Part shown: one piece after another, positions 15,161 through 17,870 of the stretch | Position numbering within the stretch: the first letter of the stretch is position 1 | Layout: the number at the start of each line of letters is the position of its first letter | Assembly: GCF_019219025.1 (NCBI RefSeq) | Contig: NZ_JAHUWN010000050.1 | Span: forward strand, 1 to 17,870 | Direction: 5' to 3' | DNA from: Bacillus sp. sid0103 | GTDB taxonomy: Bacteria > Bacillota > Bacilli > Bacillales_B > DSM-18226 | DNA length: 17,870 bases | Position numbers and translations under genes: made by a program | Notes under the pieces: generated by a model | Told to the model about the DNA's origin: nothing | Databases searched by the model: none | The model's input: the letters and a program-made list of their open reading frames with translations, nothing else

Positions 15161-15826
15161 GTGAACAAAAAAATAGAGAATGTTGTTTTAAATCAAATAA
15201 TTAATCAACATCTTAAACCATATATTAAACAAATTGATGAGAAGGCTTATTATCCGAAAGAATTTTTGAATGCAGTGGGTAAAGCTGGATTTTTTAGTTC
15301 AAACTTTTTACAGAAGGAAGATGTCCGCTGTAGAGAGATATATATAATAGAAGAAACTGCAAAGTATTGCATGACGTCAGCTTTTACATTATGGTTTCAT
15401 TTGGCTGCTTTGGCTTCTTTCAGGTTGAGCAACAATCCATTTATCAATAACCAGCTATTACCATTATTTGAATCAGGAGACATCCTAGCTGGAACTGGAT
15501 TATCAAACGCAATAAAGTATTATGCCGGGCTGGATAGGATCCGGCTTAAAGCTAAAAGATCAGATGGGGGATATATGATAAGTGGTAGCTTACCTAACGT
15601 GTCTAATTTGGACTATGATCACTGGTTTGTTATCCTTGCATCTCTAAATGAAAACCAAAGAATCATTTGTTCGCTTCCAGTCAATGTAGAAGGATTAATT
15701 TTAGAAAGTAAAACAAATTATATAGGATTAAATGGTAGTGCAACATACGCCTGTTTTCTTAGTAAATTTAAGCCCAACAATAATGCAATTAGAAGCACTC
15801 TGTTAGCTTTCCAACCATATTTTTAA
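15161..15826 (+). pseudogene. Acyl-CoA dehydrogenase, C-terminally truncated (YdbM-like)
   Basis: FAD-dependent acyl-CoA dehydrogenase of which 221 of about 380 residues remain. GTG 15161 has AGGAG 7 nt upstream, overlapping the end of the SCO frame. Residues 1-100 form the N-terminal helical domain (ETAKYCMTSAFTLWFHLAAL). Residues 105-205 are the middle beta domain, with LAGTGLSNAIKYYAG, YMISGSLPNVSNLDYDHWF and YIGLNGSATYACF. The C-terminal helical domain, which carries the catalytic glutamate and much of the FAD and tetramer contacts, is absent; after FLSKF the residues no longer match. The reading frame itself is unbroken, so a protein might be made, but it should not be an active dehydrogenase. 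Confidence 0.8.
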
Positions 15827-16225
15827 TAATACTCATTAAATAGAAAGAGGGTCTTAATATGGTAAAAGGGTTAATGGGAAACGTATAGTTATAGATGCAT
15901 CGCGTAATACAGAAGTAATTTTAGCGATATAATTTTAATGGGAATTGGGTCTGGTATGTATGTTTCTCCTGATATTGGTGAAGGGCCACGAGATGGATTT
16001 TCAATTGCTTTAGCAAACCAGAAGTGATGTGAATGGAAGGATAAAGTCTTCTTTAGATGAAAATATTTCAAGGGTATATCATAAAGGCTATCCACTAAAA
16101 CAAGAATCGCTATAGCTTTCAGTGAACTAGGCAAGGGAAAAAGAAAAGAAAAAAGAAAAAATAGCATAAATGAAGTTACACCCGACAAAGACTATCATCA
16201 TAATCTTTTGAAGGGGTTTTTGAAC
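15827..16225. other. Degraded stretch between the dehydrogenase and a small ORF
   Basis: It contains a short frame GKRVNGKRIVIDASRNTEVI (about 15860-15930) that I do not recognise, the YczE-like remnant, and a frame that stays open from about 16085 into the small ORF at 16226 (RIAIAFSELGKGKRKEKR). No start codon is seen in that upstream part. Confidence 0.4.
15938..16110 (+). pseudogene. YczE/YyaS-type membrane protein fragment
   Basis: ATG GGA ATT GGG reads MGIGSGMYVSPDIGEGPRDG then FSIALANQK and a stop at 16025. The pattern MGxGxGMYxSxDxGxGPRDG is characteristic of an early segment of YczE/YyaS/YitT-group integral membrane proteins of unknown function. Beyond the stop, frame-slipped bits such as VNGRIKSS and GYPLKQ suggest more of the gene, heavily degraded. 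Confidence 0.5.
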
Positions 16226-16399
16226 ATGATTAAATGGGAAAAATTAAACGAAATAATTGAAAGAATACCAACAATGTCTGATGAAGAATTAATTGCATGG
16301 AGTGAAGATTGTTCCATAGAGTTGGAAAGAAGGAAAATGGTCAAAAAGCAAAAACTCATGAAAGCGAAAAAGGAACACAGAATTAAACGAATAAAATAA
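16226..16399 (+). CDS. Small charged protein of unknown function
   Basis: A 57-residue frame begins at ATG 16226 with AAGGGG 9 nt upstream, a well-placed ribosome site. It opens MIKWEKLNEIIERIPTMSDE, has one acidic stretch (EELIAWSEDCSIELE), and ends in a strongly basic tail (RRKMVKKQKLMKAKKEHRIK). It is predicted helical, without a membrane segment. The basic tail could bind nucleic acid. I do not recognise the family. The frame remains open upstream, so it could instead be the end of a larger broken gene. A second small gene follows 14 bp later. Confidence 0.5.
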   Translation: MIKWEKLNEIIERIPTMSDEELIAWSEDCSIELERRKMVKKQKLMKAKKEHRIKRIK

Positions 16400-16413
16400 G
16401 AAGGTGCTGTTTT

Positions 16414-16563
16414 ATGACATCTGTTTATCAAACTGGAACCACATTTCGCTTACAATGTACCTTTGAACAAGGTGAATGGCTGCGATTCAATCCCGACAGT
16501 CAACAAACTAAATTTTATCCCAAACAGTTTTTTCTTTATGTCATTTTAAACGGAACCATGTGA
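16414..16563 (+). CDS. Small protein of unknown function
   Basis: A 49-residue frame from ATG 16414 follows GAAGGTG at about 8 nt. It starts MTSVYQTGTTFRLQCTFEQG and ends QFFLYVILNGTM; it looks like a beta-rich small domain, or the start of a longer gene cut off at TGA 16561. It lies 14 bp after the small charged protein and before a shared terminator, so the two probably form a small operon. I do not recognise it. Confidence 0.4.
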   Translation: MTSVYQTGTTFRLQCTFEQGEWLRFNPDSQQTKFYPKQFFLYVILNGTM

Positions 16564-16595
16564 GACCGTGGAGACAAAACTGGAATGTGTCCAAG

Positions 16596-16628
16596 ACCTT
16601 CAAAATTCTAATATTTGGAGGTTTTTTT
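16596..16628 (+). terminator. Rho-independent terminator after the two small ORFs
   Basis: ACCTTCAAA (16596-16604) pairs with TTTGGAGGT (16614-16622), with one G-U pair and a 9-nt loop, followed by a run of T residues. It ends the small two-gene unit. Confidence 0.75.
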
Positions 16629-16652
16629 GTTACGATAAAAGTTGTTTGAAAC

Positions 16653-16820
16653 ATGGTAGCGTTTCTTCAACTAAAAAGATTAGAGACGTTTACCCTTAAG
16701 GAACAAACACCTTATAACAAGGAATGGGAGGAGACAAAAGAAAATCTTCAAGTCCTGGTTGTGGAAGGGGCAAAAATTGCTACTAGCATAGATACAGGTG
16801 TACCATACCACATTACTTAA
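16653..16820 (+). CDS. Possible small ORF, unrecognised
   Basis: A 55-residue frame from ATG 16653 reads MVAFLQLKRLETFTLKEQTP and ends VEGAKIATSIDTGVPYHIT. It has no ribosome site and no promoter that I can see, and lies just after a terminator. The codon use looks coding-like, so it may be the relic of a larger gene. Confidence 0.25.
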   Translation: MVAFLQLKRLETFTLKEQTPYNKEWEETKENLQVLVVEGAKIATSIDTGVPYHIT

Positions 16821-16947
16821 AGCTAACGGGGGCGTTAGTGAAATAAAGATATTAAAATAGCCTGTTTCAATAATTACTTGGTAATTACATTTTACATTCT
16901 TCAATTAAGAAAACAGACTTTGAATTAAAAAATGGAAAGGCACTCTC

Positions 16948-16976
16948 TTGACAGAGCATCTTTGATTAAATATAAT
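16948..16976 (+). promoter_or_regulatory. Consensus sigma-A promoter of the ArsR-type gene
   Basis: Perfect TTGACA (16948-16953), 17-bp spacer and perfect TATAAT (16971-16976). Such a strong promoter makes sense when a repressor controls it; an operator overlaps its -10. Confidence 0.85.
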
Positions 16977-16989
16977 ATTTCTAGAAATA
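16976..16989. promoter_or_regulatory. Operator 1, overlapping the -10 of the ArsR-type gene
   Basis: TATTTCTAGAAATA is a perfect 14-bp palindrome that begins at the last base of the -10 and covers the transcription start. With CTGAAAT just after it, its complement reads ATTTCAG-TATTTCTAGAAATA, nearly the same as the sequence at 17393-17413 before the flavin oxidoreductase gene. Confidence 0.65.
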
Positions 16990-17020
16990 CTGAAATAAGA
17001 ATTGCTGAAAGGGGTTTTTA

Positions 17021-17287
17021 GTGGTGAATGATGAAATTGCAGTAAAGGTCTATAAGGCACTAGGTGAATCGACTCGTTTACAAATCGTAAAATTACTTGC
17101 AGGGCAATCAGAGTTAGCTTGCCTGGAAATGGCACATCAATTAAAAGTTCCTGCCAATTCAACATTGACGCATCATTTAAAACCATTACTCGATTGCGGA
17201 TTATTAGTAGTTCGCAGAGAGGGAACCTTCAGATATAACAGTTTACAACGAGAAGTCCTTGCACAATACGCTCCCGCTTTACTTTAA
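17021..17287 (+). CDS. ArsR-family winged-helix transcriptional regulator
   Basis: An 88-residue helix-turn-helix repressor, somewhat short but complete for the family. VYKALGESTRLQIVKLLAGQ is helix 1-2. ELACLEMAHQLKVPANSTLTHHLKPL covers the HTH and recognition helix, and GLLVVRREGTFRYNSLQRE is the beta wing. The usual metal motif ELCVCDL is replaced by ELACLEM, keeping one cysteine, so it probably does not sense arsenic or cadmium. A single cysteine near the HTH would suit sensing of electrophiles, but that is inference. GTG 17021 follows AAAGGGG at 6 nt. A palindrome lies at its own promoter and a near copy lies before the next gene, an Old Yellow Enzyme, so it likely represses both. Confidence 0.85.
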   Translation: MVNDEIAVKVYKALGESTRLQIVKLLAGQSELACLEMAHQLKVPANSTLTHHLKPLLDCGLLVVRREGTFRYNSLQREVLAQYAPALL

Positions 17288-17300
17288 TGTTAAAGCGGAA

Positions 17301-17396
17301 TAATTTTAATTTTAATTTTAATTTTAATTTTAATTTTAATTTTAATTTTAATTTTAATTTTAATTTTAATTTTAATTTTAATTTTAATTTTAATTT
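17301..17396. repeat. Hexanucleotide tandem repeat (TAATTT) x16
   Basis: Sixteen perfect, uninterrupted copies of TAATTT fill the space between the ArsR-type gene and the operator of the flavin oxidoreductase gene. Perfect repeats of this length are prone to slip during replication. Being A+T-only and just upstream of the next promoter region, they could act as an UP-element-like tract whose length varies. Confidence 0.97.
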
Positions 17397-17398
17397 CA

Positions 17399-17414
17399 GT
17401 ATTTATAGAAATAC
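17399..17414. promoter_or_regulatory. Operator 2, before the flavin oxidoreductase gene
   Basis: GTATTTATAGAAATAC is a 16-bp inverted repeat with one mismatched pair, extended by TTC and GAA outside. It matches operator 1 at 16976-16989 in 13 of 14 core positions. It lies 30 bp before the oxidoreductase start codon, close to or on its promoter. Confidence 0.6.
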
Positions 17415-17444
17415 AGAATAATCAAAATGAACGGGGGAAAATTT

Positions 17445-17870
17445 ATGGTTCAAATTAGCAAAGAAACAAATTCTTGGGGAAATTTAAAAAATGGTATAGA
17501 AAGTAAATTGTTTGAACCGATAAAAATTGGAGCTTGGAATTTACGCTCTCGTATCGCAATGGCACCGTTAACAAGATCCTTTGCAGATGATCAAACAGGC
17601 GTAGTAGGAGAGGATATTGTTGAATATTACCGAAAACGTGCTGCTGATGGAGTTGGTTTAATCATTTCAGAAGGAACGGTCATTAGTCCTCGTGGAAAAG
17701 GCTATCCTGGAATTCCAGGCATTTATTCAGACGAACAAATTATGGGATGGAAAAAAGTAACGGATGCTGTGCATAAAGAGGGAGGAACAATGATCGCTCA
17801 AATATGGCATGTTGGTCGTTTATCTCATCACGAGCTTGCTGGAAATCTGCCTCCTCAAGCACCATCGGCT
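17445..17870 (+). CDS. NADH:flavin oxidoreductase / Old Yellow Enzyme (NemA-like), partial at the window edge
   Basis: The first 142 codons of an FMN-containing ene-reductase that reduces activated double bonds of enones, maleimides or nitro compounds with NAD(P)H. ATG 17445 follows GGGGG at 7 nt. KLFEPIKIGAWNLRSRIAMA and PLTRSFADD are the first barrel strand, with the FMN-tuning threonine. EYYRKRAADGVGLIISEGTV and GKGYPGIPGIYSDEQI follow. MIAQIWHVGRLSHHE is the conserved strand that contacts FMN. This matches the NemA/xenobiotic reductase branch more than YqjM. The catalytic histidine pair and the C-terminal half lie beyond the window. With an ArsR-type repressor gene upstream and a shared operator, it probably forms an inducible detoxification pair. 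Confidence 0.93.
   Translation, partial: MVQISKETNSWGNLKNGIESKLFEPIKIGAWNLRSRIAMAPLTRSFADDQTGVVGEDIVEYYRKRAADGVGLIISEGTVISPRGKGYPGIPGIYSDEQIMGWKKVTDAVHKEGGTMIAQIWHVGRLSHHELAGNLPPQAPSA

Noticed and set aside
16226..16563. Toxin-antitoxin pair
   Set aside because: Size and spacing are suggestive, but neither protein resembles a known toxin or antitoxin and the upstream frame stays open, so I make no such claim.
17301..17396. CRISPR array
   Set aside because: The unit is only 6 bp, repeats without spacers, and there are no cas genes.

Overview
The window looks like chromosomal DNA from a low-GC Bacillaceae (Bacillus-like Firmicute). The A+T-rich codon use, strong AGGAGG-type ribosome binding sites, TTG and GTG starts, sigma-A promoters, and the close resemblance of SpeA, HemQ, QoxA, KdpE, DeoC and an MhqN-type nitroreductase to Bacillus proteins all point that way. 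I cannot name the species.

The main character of the region is gene decay. Eight genes look intact: an MFS exporter (1474-2661, minus), an MhqN-like nitroreductase (4395-5006), kdpE (6612-7307), deoC (7809-8474, minus), a MocR-type regulator (9271-10707), speA (11711-13186), a small ArsR-type regulator (17021-17287) and the start of an Old Yellow Enzyme gene that runs off the right edge (17445-17870). Between them lie remnants with frameshifts, stop codons, internal deletions or lost ends. These are a patA-like aminotransferase joined in frame to the tail of cysJ, the first codons of cysI, the end of a second MFS transporter, an ISL3 transposase tail, a pentapeptide-repeat protein, the ATPase end of kdpD, a selenocysteine-tRNA-like gene, hemQ, qoxA, a nitrilase, a SCO copper chaperone, an acyl-CoA dehydrogenase and a YczE-type membrane protein. 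Several losses are deletions or junctions between unrelated genes, which base-calling errors cannot explain. The single-base lesions, for example in hemQ, could be sequencing errors.

Regulation is better preserved than many of the genes. Two promoters flanking the MocR gene carry the same pair of TGGATGGT direct repeats, 24 bp apart start to start and 18 bp before the -10. Two TGTGA-N6-TCACA (Fnr/CRP-type) palindromes lie before hemQ and qoxA, so this stretch may once have answered to oxygen. The nitroreductase promoter has an MhqR-like palindrome. The ArsR gene and the Old Yellow Enzyme gene each have a TATTTnTAGAAATA operator, and 16 perfect copies of TAATTT separate the two genes.

I found no CRISPR array, defence island, phage module or convincing new multi-gene system. 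The most notable items are the decayed UCA-anticodon tRNA, the paired MocR-type promoters, and the hexanucleotide repeat inside a regulator/enzyme pair.
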